Part shown: positions 21,244 through 32,521 of the stretch, in pieces
Numbering within the stretch: position 1 is the stretch's first letter
Layout of the letters: every line of letters starts with the position of its first letter
Assembly: GCA_010909165.1 (NCBI GenBank)
Contig: VJWM01000003.1
Location: forward strand, 124,001 to 188,000
Direction: 5' to 3'
DNA: 64,000 nt
Source of the DNA: Anthoceros angustus
Taxonomy: Eukaryota; Streptophyta; Anthocerotopsida; Anthocerotales; Anthocerotaceae
Notes under the pieces: generated by a model
Told to the model about the DNA's origin: nothing
Seen by the model: the letters and a program-made list of their open reading frames with translations, nothing else
Database searches by the model: none
Translations under genes and position numbers: made by a program

Positions 21244-23735
21244 TCATATCTTTCGCTTGGAAGGACCTGGAGACTGGAGGCTGGTGTCCAAGAGGCGATC
21301 GGGTCCATAGTCTGTCACAGTGGCTGCATTGGTGTCAAGTTCGTCAATTCTGTAGCCTTCGCACGGACCCCAACACCACATCCAAAGGAAGTAGGCTACG
21401 ACACCGACGACCACAGCACCTCCAGCAGCCACAGGTATGATCCACCGAAGCTTAAGGCGGAAAGACTGCGAGCCAGATAGATTGACACCCCCGCATTCAG
21501 GGCAGCATAACAGATCCGTGTAGTTGTGAACATAATCGGTCTGCTTGCACACTGGAGTGGCAGCGGCCGCGGCACTGTTGCAGAGCTTGGTACCCGTCCC
21601 CACGGTCTGCGACCAAGTGCACTGTTGTGAGCCTAGGTAGCCTGATGCATACGCAGGGAGATTGAGTGGGAGAGTGGACACTCACAGGACAAGGGGAGAC
21701 CGACGGTGCGCCCAATGAGTAAGCTATTGGGGACACAGGAATCCTGTTGTTTGTCAGGAACTCGGTGATCTCGGACTGGAGGGCTGGGGTGATTAGATCC
21801 ACCTGCATGTCGAGTCCGGCTACTCCAATGAGCTGACCGTCCGCAGAAATTGCTGCAAGTTCATCACCAACAAGTTCTATCAACATCAGGACGTGGTGAA
21901 CAGTTGTCAGCAGCGATAAAGCAAACGATGATAGTTACCAGGCTGTGCGACGGTGATGACCTGCCCTCGGAAACTGTAATCTTCGTAAGGCAGTTGCCAA
22001 AATGTCTGCTGTTGAGGCGTAGACAGGTTTCGGGATTGAGCCAAGAACGTGAAATAAGACTTGATGGCAAAGAGCGAATTCTGCAAGGAGTTGATGTCAA
22101 CAGTCTCGACGTGCCCATTCTTAACCTGGCAAGCAACCGCAGCCAGCGTGGAATCCGTGTCCTTGATCTCGTAGACGAACAAGGCGATGTTGCTGTCATT
22201 AAATTGTTGCAGGAGAGAAGAGAGCTCCTCAGCAGCAGCTGGGGACTGGCCATTTGTGAGCACAAGTACAATCTGCAAGCAAGGATTAATGTCACACATC
22301 AAGGAATTTGACCCCAGTTATCAAGGAATGCACGTTTGAAACTGTTTCAGCAGTCATTACAATAGCACATACCTTGAGCGCCCCAACAGCTGATCCAGTT
22401 TTAAAGACTTGGAGAGCTTGTGATATCCCAGTCGTCAAGTTTGAAACTTTTGCCGAAGCATTAACAGTCAGCTCCAGAATTTGTTGGAAAATTGGATCAC
22501 TAATGTTCACTCCATCTGTTACCAGAAGCTGCAAGGCAAAGATGCGCATTTGAGGACTCAATCGTAGAACAAATATCTAGTCTTCAAGGACCTCACCTAA
22601 GTGTTTCTGCTCCGGACAGGGCTCGTACACTCCAAAACAAGCCTACCTGACCTAATGGGTTGGTTGTGGGAGGACTGCTGTAGGAGAGGACTGTAGCACG
22701 GTCGTCTTGCGTTAGTGTACGCAGCAGCTGCTCCGTGATGCGCTTTGCACCTGCTAAGGCAGTTGTTATCTGAAAAACTCCAAACTGCTGATCCATGGAG
22801 GACGACACATCCACAAGCACCACAAGGTCCTTGAGAACTGAGATGGCCCCTGTGTACCATGGTCTGATCCTTGGATCGTAACCGTTGCAGTCTTGCACTT
22901 CCTGGGAATCACAGGAGAAGCCAGAGCAGTGTCACAGATCCCTCCAGAGTACATACAGTCTACTAGAGAATACAACAGATTCGCGAACTTGAGCAAAAAT
23001 GCCACACCTGCAGACATACTCACTGTTCCAGGATAGAAGCGAAAGGTACCATCCACAGTGCCGAAGTAGAAGTTGTAATAATTACCATCGGAATTCTGAG
23101 AGGCTGCTGCAGCGAACGTGTGGTCCAGCATTCGATGTGCACAGATTGCAAAACTCCTTTCAATACTCACACTGCTGGTGTTCAGCAAGCCAGGTACTCT
23201 GCAAACGGATCAGGCATTGAATAAGCACCTGTGACCTCACTGTAAAGGCTCGCCAACCTTGAGATAACGCAGCAACCTGAGATAGCTCCTCTGGTAGTTT
23301 GCCCTCAGGCTGTTGCAGGCCCCCTGCCCGCCAGGAGCAGAGCAATTCAAGTTTTGCCACACATCCACGCACTGGTACTGTTGATTATCTTCAAGCAGCC
23401 TGTAGCAGGCAGCCCGGGAGCAAGCCGATGCGGAGCAGTTGCTCACAAGATCTGCACACCACGGCATGCTAGTCCAATTCCGGAACTTGACAACTTGGCT
23501 GCAAGCAGCTGCAACAGCCTACTCCACACTCCACAGCTCCACAACCTACCGCAACTGTACGCATCATTCACCACAGCCTGTTGCACAATGGCTCGCACCT
23601 CGCTCTCCCGCTGCAACACATATTGCTCACCAACCGATTGCGCACCACAGCGCACTTCCTGACGCTTGCAAGCAGGCAACAAAGCAGAATCCAGCGAAAC
23701 CGCCAGTCCTCCTCCATTCTCCAAGACCTCATCAT
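21244..23735 (-). pseudogene. VWA-Cache gene B, complete exon set with exon 1 frameshift
   Basis: Exons: 23550-23735, 23277-23451, 23024-23198, 22647-22901, 22373-22528, 21939-22272, 21686-21852 and 21244-21606. All keep the phase pattern of gene A. The VWA MIDAS is the canonical DVSSSM, unlike gene A, while the second loop is LTNG. The Cache phrase IGVAGLDMQV, the CKQTD...CCPECGG box, a TM helix and a longer cytoplasmic tail ending PSKRKI are present. The only clear lesion is a 1-nt loss in exon 1 near 23645. It puts the signal peptide (ATG 23735) out of frame with the rest, and no in-frame ATG replaces it. The exon 2 donor is GTTGCT, weaker than gene A's GTGAGC. It is either a very recent pseudogene or a functional gene with a sequence error. 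Confidence 0.8.
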
Positions 23736-23830
23736 CTCTTCAGGACAGCTTTAACCGACTGAATCTCCTCGCATCCTTGGAGGCGCGTTCCAGAAAGGAC
23801 GGGTCCTCCTATGTCCCATTTCCACTGAAG

Positions 23831-25423
23831 GCAACCGCAGCCAGCGTGGAATCCGTGTCCTTGATCTCGTAGACGAACAAGGCGATGTTGCTGTCATTAA
23901 ATTGTTGCAGGAGAGAAGAGAGCTCCTCAGCAGCAGCTGGGGACTGGCCATTTGTGAGCACAAGTACAATCTGCAAGCAAGGATTAATGTCACACATCAA
24001 GGAATTTGACCCCAGTTATCAAGGAATGCACGTTTGAAACTGTTTCAGCAGTCATTACAATAGCACATACCTTGAGCGCCCCAACAGCTGATCCAGTTTT
24101 AAAGACTTGGAGAGCTTGTGATATCCCAGTCGTCAAGTTTGAAACTTTTGCCGAAGCATTAACAGTCAGCTCCAGAATTTGTTGGAAAATTGGATCACTA
24201 ATGTTCACTCCATCTGTTACCAGAAGCTGCAAGGCAAAGATGCGCATTTGAGGACTCAATCGTAGAACAAATATCTAGTCTTCAAGGACCTCACCTAAGT
24301 GTTTCTGCTCCGGACAGGGCTCGTACACTCCAAAACAAGCCTACCTGACCTAATGGGTTGGTTGTGGGAGGACTGCTGTAGGAGAGGACTGTAGCACGGT
24401 CGTCTTGCGTTAGTGTACGCAGCAGCTGCTCCGTGATGCGCACCTGCTAAGGCAGTTGTTATCTGAAAACTCCAAACTGCTGATCCATGGAGGACGACAC
24501 ATCCACAAGCACCACAAGGTCCTTGAGAACTGAGATGGCCCCTGTGTACCATGGTCTGATCCTTGGATCGTAACCGTTGCAGTCTTGCACTTCCTGGGAA
24601 TCACAGGAGAAGCCAGAGCAGTGTCACAGATCCCTCCAGAGTACATACAGTCTACTAGAGAATACAACAGATTCGCGAACTTGAGCAAAAATGCCACACC
24701 TGCAGACATACTCACTGTTCCAGGATAGAAGCGAAAGGTACCATCCACAGTGCCGAAGTAGAAGTTGTAATAATTACCATCGGAATTCTGAGAGGCTGCA
24801 GCGAACGTGTGGTCCAGCATTCGATGTGCACAGATTGCAAAACTCCTTTCAATACTCACACTGCTGGTGTTCAGCAAGCCAGGTACTCTGCAAACGGATC
24901 AGGCATTGAATAAGCACCTGTGACCTCACTGTAAAGGCTCGCCAACCTTGAGATAACGCAGCAACCTGAGATAGCTCCTCCTGGTAGTTTGCCCTCAGGC
25001 TGTTGCAGGCCCCCTGCCCGCTAGGAGCAGAGCAATTCAAGTTTTGCCACACATCCACGCACTGGTACTGTTGATTATCTTCAAGCAGCCTGTAGCAGGC
25101 AGCCCGGGAGCAAGCCGATGCGGAGCAGTTGCTCACAAGATCTGCACACCACGGCATGCTAGTCCAATTCCGGAACTTGACAACTTGGCTGCAAGCAGCT
25201 GCAACAGCCTACTCCACACTCCACAGCTCCACAACCTACCGCAACTGTACGCATCATTCACCACAGCCTGTTGCACAATGGCTCGCACCTCGCTCTCCTT
25301 CTGCAACACATATTGCTCACCAACCGATTGCGCATTCACAAAGCACCATTTTGTGCTTGCAAGCAGGCAACAAAGCAGAATCCAACGAAACCGCCAGTCC
25401 TCCTCCATTTCCCAAGACCTCAT
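23831..25423 (-). pseudogene. VWA-Cache gene copy C, 3'-truncated
   Basis: Exon 1 (25240-25423) is intact with a signal peptide starting MRSWEMEEDWRF. Exon 2 (24966-25141) has a 1-nt insertion near 24980. Exon 3 (24716-24887) and exon 5 (24071-24226) look normal. Exon 4 (24345-24593) has 5-nt and 1-nt losses near 24440 and 24466 that garble the middle of the VWA domain. Exon 6 starts at 23970 and is cut at 23831-23839, where it joins what in gene A is promoter-side DNA. Exons 7 and 8 are missing, so the Cache C-terminal half and TM helix are lost. Confidence 0.85.
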
Positions 25424-25599
25424 CCTCTCTTCCCGACCGCTTTAACCGGCTGAATATCCTGACGTCCTTCGAAAGGCCGGGTGCTCCAGTCTCCCATCGC
25501 CGCCGAAGCCGACGAAACGCAGGATCGAAGAACCTCCGTTCAGATCCACGTGTGGCAAATGGACCGGGTCTCCCGACCGCGAGTCGCCTGACCGGGCAG

Positions 25600-25630
25600 T
25601 CGGGTTAGGTTAAAACCAGAACCCCGGTTT
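25600..25630 (-). promoter_or_regulatory. Conserved upstream element of copy C
   Basis: GGGTTAGGTTAAAACC followed by ACCCCGGTTTC lies about 175 bp upstream of the copy C ATG (25423). The second half of the palindrome has changed from AACCC to AAAACC, a variant shared with the sites at 26071 and 34379. Confidence 0.45.
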
Positions 25631-25802
25631 CGTGAAACGATTTATACACATACACCGGCAGATCATCTTGCCATGATCGTTCCCCTGGCAGAAAGGCAGA
25701 AACAGCAGCAAATTCTACGGCAGCCCACAACGACGCAAACGAAGACGCACGTGCCTGGCGGCGGAGGAGAATTTGGCAAAACAGATGCAGACGGCAGGCT
25801 GG

Positions 25803-26115
25803 TGCGCATTCACAAGCACCATTTGTGCTTGCAAGCAGGCAACAAAGCAGAATCCAACGAAACCGCCAGTCCTCCTCCATTTCCCAAGACCTCATCCTCT
25901 CTTCCCGACCGCTTTAACCGGCTGAATATCCTGACGTCCTTCGAAAGGCCGGGTGCTCCAGTCTCCCATCGCCGCCGAAGCCGACGAAACGCAGGATCGA
26001 AGAACCTCCGTTCAGATCCACGTGTGGCAAATGGACCGGGTCTCCCGACCGCGAGTCGCCTGACCGGGCAGTCGGGTTAGGTTAAAACCAGAACCCCGGT
26101 TTCGTGAAACGATTT
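25803..26115 (-). pseudogene. Exon 1 fragment plus promoter segment, inserted duplicate
   Basis: ATG 25895 begins a second copy of the signal-peptide part of exon 1 (MRSWEMEEDWRF..LLAS). It ends after about 24 codons at a junction (25803-25814). The upstream 200 bp, including the GGGTTAGG element at 26071-26100, is a near-exact duplicate of 25424-25635. The segment ends at another junction (26107-26115). It is a promoter plus truncated exon with no gene body. Confidence 0.8.
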
Positions 26116-26319
26116 CGCTGGGGCTTTTAAGATGTACTGGCAATCATCATCCGTAGCTTTGGGGCGTGGACATTTGTGGGGAACTTAGATTCTCCATCCA
26201 TATCTGTTCCTGGAATCTTGCACAGAATTCCAGGCACGGCGATGGACAAGACAACGGATTGATTGAAGTACTAAGTACTCCCAGGTCCTGAACGTCCTAC
26301 TAAATTACCCAAGGAAGCT

Positions 26320-27788
26320 TCATATCTTTCGCTTGGAAGGACCTGGAGATGGGAGGCTGGTGTCCAAGAGGCGATCGGGTCCATAGTCTGTCACAGTGGC
26401 TGCATTGGTGTCAAGTTCGTCAATTCTGTGGCCTTCGCACGGACCCCAACACCACATCCAAAGGAAGCAGGCTACGACACCGACGACCACAGCACCTCCA
26501 GCAGCCACAGGTATGATGATCCACTGAAGCTTAAGGCGGAAAGACTGCGAGCCAGATAGATTGACACCCCGCATTCAGGGCAGCATAACAGATCCGTGTA
26601 GTTGTGAACATAATCGGTCTGCTTGCACACTGCTATGGCAGCGGCCTCTACACCGTAGCAGAGCGTGGAATCCGCCTTCAAGGTCTGCGGCCAAGTTGTG
26701 AGCCTAGGTAGCCTCGTGCATGCATACGCAGGGAGATTGGAGAGGGAGAGGGCACTCACAGGACAAGGGGAGACCGACGGCGCGCCCGACAGGTTAGTTA
26801 GTATTGACCCAGGATTCCTGTTCTTTCTCAGGAATTCCCTGATCTCAGGCTTGAGGGCTGGGGTGATTAGATCCACCTGCATGTCGAGTCCGGCTACTCC
26901 AATGAGCTGACCGTCCGCAGAAATTGCTGCAAGTTCATCACCAACAAGTTCTATCAACATCAGGACGTGGTGAACAGTTGTCAGCAGCGATAAAGCAAAC
27001 GATGATAGTTACCAGGCTGTGCGACGGTGATGACCTGCCCTCGGAAACTGTAATCTTCGTAAGGCAGTTGCCAAAATGTCTGCTGTTGAGGCGTAGACAG
27101 GTTTCGGGATTGAGCCAAGAAGGTGAAATATGACTTGATAGCAAATAGCGGATTCTGCAAGGAGTTGATGTCAACAGTCTCGACGTGCCCATTCTTAACC
27201 TGGCAAGCAACCGCAGCCAGCGTGGAATCCGCCTTCAAGGTCTGCGGCCAAGTTGTGAGCCTAGGTAGCCTCGTGCATGCATACGCAGGGAGATTGGAGA
27301 GGGAGAGGGCACTCACAGGACAAGGGGAGACCGACGGCGCGCCCGACGGGTTAGTTAGTATTGACCCAGGATTCCTGTTCTTTCTCAGGAATTCTGATCT
27401 CAGGCTTGAGGGCTGGGGTGATTTGCCCACCATGTCGAGTCCGGCTACTCCAATAAGCTGACCGTCCACAGATATTGCTGCAAATTCACCACCAACACGT
27501 TCCGTGAGCATCCAGGACAGTTGTCACCGGCGGTAAGGAGACGGATGACAGATGCATACCCGGATAAGCCACGGTGATGACCTCCCCTCGGAAATTGGAA
27601 TCGTTGTAAGGCAGTTGCCAAAATGCCAGTTGATGAGGCGTTGCCAGGTTTCGGGATTGAGCCAAGAAGGTGAAATATGACTTGATAGCAAATAGCGGAT
27701 TCTGCAAGGAGCTGATGTCAACAGTCTCGATGTGCCTTGCTTCACCTGGCAAGCCACACCAGCCAGCGTGGGATCCGTGTCCTTGATC
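26320..27788 (-). pseudogene. Chimeric VWA-Cache fragment D/E (exons 6'-7-8'/6'-7-8)
   Basis: Read right to left: partial exon 6 (27788 to about 27545), exon 7 (E), and the first 23 nt of exon 8 (from 27241) fused at 27219-27231 to the middle of an exon 6 (D, ending at donor 27013). Then follow exon 7 (D) and a full exon 8 (26320-26684). The fusion is in frame. The exon 8/6 hybrid is 229 nt with a phase 0 acceptor and phase 1 donor, so it could splice between two exon 7 units. E exon 7 carries compensating losses of 4 and 2 nt. D exon 8 has a 1-nt loss near 26567 that breaks the frame before the TM helix. There is no exon 1 or VWA domain, so it is not expressed as such unless driven from elsewhere. 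Confidence 0.8.
26577..27775. repeat. Segmental duplication, partner 28988-30186 (offset 2411 bp)
   Basis: About 1.2 kb is nearly identical to 28988-30186 in direct orientation, including the exon 8/exon 6 fusion and the paired indels in exon 7. The fusion therefore arose once and was then duplicated. Confidence 0.8.
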
Positions 27789-27944
27789 GTTGCCGTAGCA
27801 GAAACAGCAGCAAATTCTACGGCAGCCCGATCCACCAACAAGGCGAAGTGCACGCTGGCGGAGAATTCCGCAAAACAGGTGCAGACCGCAGGCTGTCACG
27901 CAATCACACAGCAAGCTTCTCAGATGATTCCGCTTCCCTTCATA
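27789..27944. other. Displaced promoter-side segment
   Basis: This segment matches 34450-34620, the DNA between copy J exon 1 and copy K exon 8. Shared text includes aaattctacggcagccc and gcgaagtgcacgctggcgga. It is joined to exon 6 of copy E at 27780-27788. Confidence 0.75.
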
Positions 27945-28923
27945 TCCTGCGCCGGGAGAACCTGGAGATGGGAGGCTGGTTTCGCCGGAGATCGGATTCA
28001 AAGCTTTTCGCACTGGTTGCATTGGTGTCAAGCTCGTAACGTTTGATGGATTTGCGTGACGGATCCCGACACCACATCCAAAGGAAGCAGGCTACGACAC
28101 CGACCGCCAGAGCACCTCAGCAGCTGCAGGTATGATGATCCACTTCAGGCGGGAAGAGTGCGAGGTACTTATAGAGACACCTCCGCATTCAGGACAGCAT
28201 AACAGATCCGTGTAGTTGTGAACATTATCGGTCTGCTTGCACACTGCTATGGCAGCGGCCTCTACACCGTAGCAGAGCGTGGAATCCGCCTTCAAGGTCT
28301 GCGGCCAAGTTGTGAGCCTAGGTAGCCTCGTGCATGCATACGCAGGGAGATTGGAGAGGGAGAGGGCACTCACAGGACAAGGGGAGACCGACGGCGCGCC
28401 CGACAGGTTAGTTAGTATTGACCCAGGATTCCTGTTCTTTCTCAGGAATTCCCTGATCTCAGGCTTGAGGGCTGGGGTGATTTGCCCCACCTGCATGTCG
28501 AGTCCGGCTACTCCAATAAGCTGACCGTCCACAGATATTGCTGCAAATTCACCACCAACACGTTCCGTGAGCATCCAGGACAGTTGTCACCGGCGGTAAG
28601 GAGACGGATGACAGATGCATACCCGGATAAGCCACGGTGATGACCTCCCTCGGAAATTGGAATCGTTGTAAGGCAGTTGCCAAAATGCCAGTTGATGAGG
28701 CGTTGCCAGGTTTCGGGATTGAGCCAAGAAGGTGAAATATGACTTGATAGCAAATAGCGGATTCTGCAAGGAGCTGATGTCAACAGTCTCGATGTGCCTT
28801 GCTTCACCTGGCAAGCCACACCAGCCAGCGTGGGATCCGTGTCCTCCATCTCGTAGACGAACAAGGCGATGTTGCTGTCATTAAATTGTTGCAGGAGAGG
28901 ATAGAGCTCCTCAGCAGCAGCTG
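27945..28923 (-). pseudogene. VWA-Cache fragment F (exons 6'-7-8)
   Basis: It contains part of exon 6 (right end fused to copy G exon 8 at 28915-28923), exon 7 and a full exon 8 with TM region. Exon 6 has a 1-nt loss near 28797 (gtgcc-ttgc), shared with copies E, H, I and J. Exon 8 has a 1-nt loss near 28115 in the TM region and another near the stop. It has no start and no VWA domain. Confidence 0.75.
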
Positions 28924-29642
28924 CAGGTATGATGATCCACTTCAGGCGGGAAGAGTGCGAGGTACTTATAGAGACACCTCCGCATTCAGGACAGCATAAC
29001 AGATCCGTGTAGTTGTGAACATTATCGGTCTGCTTGCACACTGCTATGGCAGCGGCCTCTACACCGTAGCAGAGCGTGGAATCCGCCTTCAAGGTCTGCG
29101 GCCAAGTTGTGAGCCTAGGTAGCCTCGTGCATGCATACGCAGGGAGATTGGAGAGGGAGAGGGCACTCACAGGACAAGGGGAGACCGACGGCGCGCCCGA
29201 CGGGTTAGTTAGTATTGACCCAGGATTCCTGTTCTTTCTCAGGAATTCCCTGATCTCAGGCTTGAGGGCTGGGGTGATTAGATCCACCTGCATGTCGAGT
29301 CCGGCTACTCCAATGAGCTGACCGTCCGCAGAAATTGCTGCAAGTTCATCACCAACAAGTTCTATCAACATCAGGACGTGGTGAACAGTTGTCAGCAGCG
29401 ATAAAGCAAACGATGATAGTTACCAGGCTGTGCGACGGTGATGACCTGCCCTCGGAAACTGTAATCTTCGTAAGGCAGTTGCCAAAATGTCTGCTGTTGA
29501 GGCGTAGACAGGTTTCGGGATTGAGCCAAGAAGGTGAAATATGACTTGATAGCAAATAGCGGATTCTGCAAGGAGTTGATGTCAACAGTCTCGACGTGCC
29601 CATTCTTAACCTGGCAAGCAACCGCAGCCAGCGTGGAATCCG
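28915..29642 (-). pseudogene. VWA-Cache fragment G (exons 6'-7-8')
   Basis: The unit runs from a fused exon 8/6 hybrid (right boundary 29630-29642) through exon 7 into an exon 8 cut at the first residues of the TM helix (IIIPAAA). There it joins exon 6 of copy F in frame. An uninterrupted 287-codon frame (29371-28508) crosses the join. Splicing signals of exon 7 and the exon 8 acceptor are present. Confidence 0.75.
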
Positions 29643-30186
29643 CCTTCAAGGTCTGCGGCCAAGTTGTGAGCCTAGGTAGCCTCGTGCATGCATACGCAGG
29701 GAGATTGGAGAGGGAGAGGGCACTCACAGGACAAGGGGAGACCGACGGCGCGCCCGACGGGTTAGTTAGTATTGACCCAGGATTCCTGTTCTTTCTCAGG
29801 AATTCTGATCTCAGGCTTGAGGGCTGGGGTGATTTGCCCACCATGTCGAGTCCGGCTACTCCAATAAGCTGACCGTCCACAGATATTGCTGCAAATTCAC
29901 CACCAACACGTTCCGTGAGCATCCAGGACAGTTGTCACCGGCGGTAAGGAGACGGATGACAGATGCATACCCGGATAAGCCACGGTGATGACCTCCCCTC
30001 GGAAATTGGAATCGTTGTAAGGCAGTTGCCAAAATGCCAGTTGATGAGGCGTTGCCAGGTTTCGGGATTGAGCCAAGAAGGTGAAATATGACTTGATAGC
30101 AAATAGCGGATTCTGCAAGGAGCTGATGTCAACAGTCTCGATGTGCCTTGCTTCACCTGGCAAGCCACACCAGCCAGCGTGGGATC
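28988..30186. repeat. Segmental duplication, partner 26577-27775 (offset 2411 bp)
   Basis: This is the second copy of the 1.2 kb block. At its right end the exon 6 sequence continues normally, whereas the partner is cut at 27780-27788. The copy here is therefore closer to the original arrangement. Confidence 0.8.
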
Positions 30187-30956
30187 CGTGTCCTTGATCT
30201 CGTAGACGAACAAGGCGATGTTGCTGTCATTAAATTGTTGCAGGAGAGGATAGAGCTCCTCAGCAGCAGCTGGGGACTGGCCATTGTGAGCACAAGTACA
30301 ATCTGCAAGGATAAATGTCACTCGTCAAAGAATTTGGCCTCCGGCCATCAAGGAATGCATGTTTCAGCAGTCATGACGACAGCCCACGGGTACCTTGAGC
30401 GCCCCAGCGGCTGACCCGTTGTTGAAGACTTGGAGAGCTTGTGATATCCCAGTCGTCAAATTAGAAACGTTTGCAGAAGCATTAACAGTCAGCTCCAGAA
30501 TTTGTTGGAAATTGGATCACTAATGTTCACTCCATCTGTTACCAGAAGCTGCAAGGCAAAGATGCGCATTTGAGGACTCAATCGTAGAACAAATATGTTG
30601 TCGTCTTGAAAGGAGCTCACATAAGTAGCTTTTCTGCTCCGGACAGGGCTCATTACACTCCAAAACAAGCCTACCTGACCTAATGGGTTGGTTGTGGGAG
30701 GACTGCTGTAGGAGAGGACTGTAGCACGGTCGTCTTGCGTTAGTGTACGCAGCAGCTGCTCCGTGATGCGCTTTGCACCTGCTAAGGCAGTTGTTATCTG
30801 AAAAACTCCAAACTGCTGATCCATGGAGGACGACACATCCACAAGCACCACAAGGTCCTTGAGAACTGAGATGGCCCCTGTGTACCATGGTCTGATCCTT
30901 GGATCGTAACGGTTGCACTCTTGGACTTCCTGAGAATCACAAGAGAAGCCAGAGCA
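29631..30956 (-). pseudogene. VWA-Cache fragment H (exons 4-8')
   Basis: It contains exon 4 (about 30676-30930, with canonical DVSSSM), exon 5, exon 6 (with the shared 1-nt loss), exon 7 with paired indels, and the first bases of exon 8. Exon 5 has a 1-nt loss near 30508. The right boundary lies in intron 3, where it joins exon 8 of copy I at 30948-30956. There is no exon 1-3, so no signal peptide. Confidence 0.75.
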
Positions 30957-32521
30957 CCTCCAGCAGCTGCAGGTATGATGATCCACTTCAGGCGGGAAGA
31001 GTGCGAGGTACTTATAGAGACACCTCCGCATTCAGGACAGCATAACAGATCCGTGTAGTTGTGAACATTATCGGTCTTGCACACTGCTATGGCAGCGGCC
31101 TCTACACCGTAGCAGAGCGTGGAATCCGCCTTCAAGGTCTGCGGCCAAGTTGTGAGCCTAGGTAGCCTCGTGCATGCATACGCAGGGAGATTGGAGAGGG
31201 AGAGGGCACTCACAGGACAAGGGGAGACCGACGGCGCGCCCGACAGGTTAGTTAGTATTGACCCAGGATTCCTGTTCTTTCTCAGGAATTCCCTGATCTC
31301 AGGCTTGAGGGCTGGGGTGATTTGCCCCACCTGCATGTCGAGTCCGGCTACTCCAATAAGCTGACCGTCCACAGATATTGCTGCAAATTCACCACCAACA
31401 CGTTCCGTGAGCATCCAGGACAGTTGTCACCGGCGGTAAGGAGACGGATGACAGATGCATACCCGGATAAGCCACGGTGATGACCTCCCTCGGAAATTGG
31501 AATCGTTGTAAGGCAGTTGCCAAAATGCCAGTTGATGAGGCGTTGCCAGGTTTCGGGATTGAGCCAAGAAGGTGAAATATGACTTGATAGCAAATAGCGG
31601 ATTCTGCAAGGAGCTGATGTCAACAGTCTCGATGTGCCTTGCTTCACCTGGCAAGCCACACCAGCCAGCGTGGGATCCGTGTCCTCCATCTCGTAGACGA
31701 ACAAGGCGATGTTGCTGTCATTGAATTGTTGCAGGAGAGGATAGAGCTCCTCGGAAGAGGCAGGGGACTTGCCATTTGTGAGCACAAGTACAATCTGCAA
31801 GGATAAATGTCACTCGTCAAAGAATTTGGCCTCCGGCCATCAAGGAATGCATGTTTCAGCAGTCATGACGACAGCCCACGGGTACCTTGAGCGCCCCAGC
31901 GGCTGACCCGTTGTTGAAGACTTGGAGAGCTTGTGATATACCAGTCGTCAAATTAGAAACGTTTGCAGAAGCATTAACAGTCAGTTTCTGAATTTGTTGG
32001 AATATCGGATCTGTACTAGCGTCCACCTGATCTGTTACCCGAAGCTGCAAGACAGGGATACGCAGTTGAGAAGTCAATCATAGAACAAATATGTTGTCGT
32101 CTTGAAAGGAGCTCACATAAGTAGCTTTTCTGCTCAAGATACGGCTTGTAGACTACGAAACAAACCATACCTGACCTAACAGGTTGGCTGTGGGAGGCTG
32201 TAGGACAAGACTGTAGCACGGTCGTCTTGTGTCAGTGTAAGCAGCAGCTGCTCTGTGATGCTCTGGGCACCTGCTAAGGCAGTTGTTATTTCGAAAACTC
32301 CTAATCTCTCATTCATGGACGACGCCACATCCACAAGCACCACAAGGTCCTTGAGAACTGAAATGGCCCCTTTGTACCATGGTCTGATCCTTGGATCGTA
32401 ACGGTTGCACTCTTGGACTTCCTGAGAATCACAAGAGAAGCCAGGGCCGTGTAACACATCTCCACAAGTACATACAGTCTACTAGAGAATACAACAGATT
32501 GCGAACTTGAGCAAAATGCCA
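30948..32521 (-). pseudogene. VWA-Cache fragment I (exons 4-8')
   Basis: It contains exon 4 (about 32172-32432, with DVASSM and a 4-nt loss near its 3' end), then exon 5 (ends about 31886). Exon 6 follows with a start at about 31794 and the shared 1-nt loss, then exon 7. Exon 8 is cut at the TM region. It is joined to copy J exon 6 within intron 3 at 32513-32521. About 0.8 kb of it repeats 28100-28905 with an offset of 2840 bp. Confidence 0.75.

Noticed and set aside
21850-22311. Plus-strand ORFs across the VWA-Cache array (for example 153 codons here)
   Set aside because: These are repeated in every copy as antisense of exon 6/7 and cross known introns, with no domain similarity.
26320-32521. 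CRISPR-like array suspected from regular repeats
   Set aside because: Repeat units are 0.7-1.5 kb exon-bearing plant gene segments, not short repeats with unique spacers, and the genome is eukaryotic.
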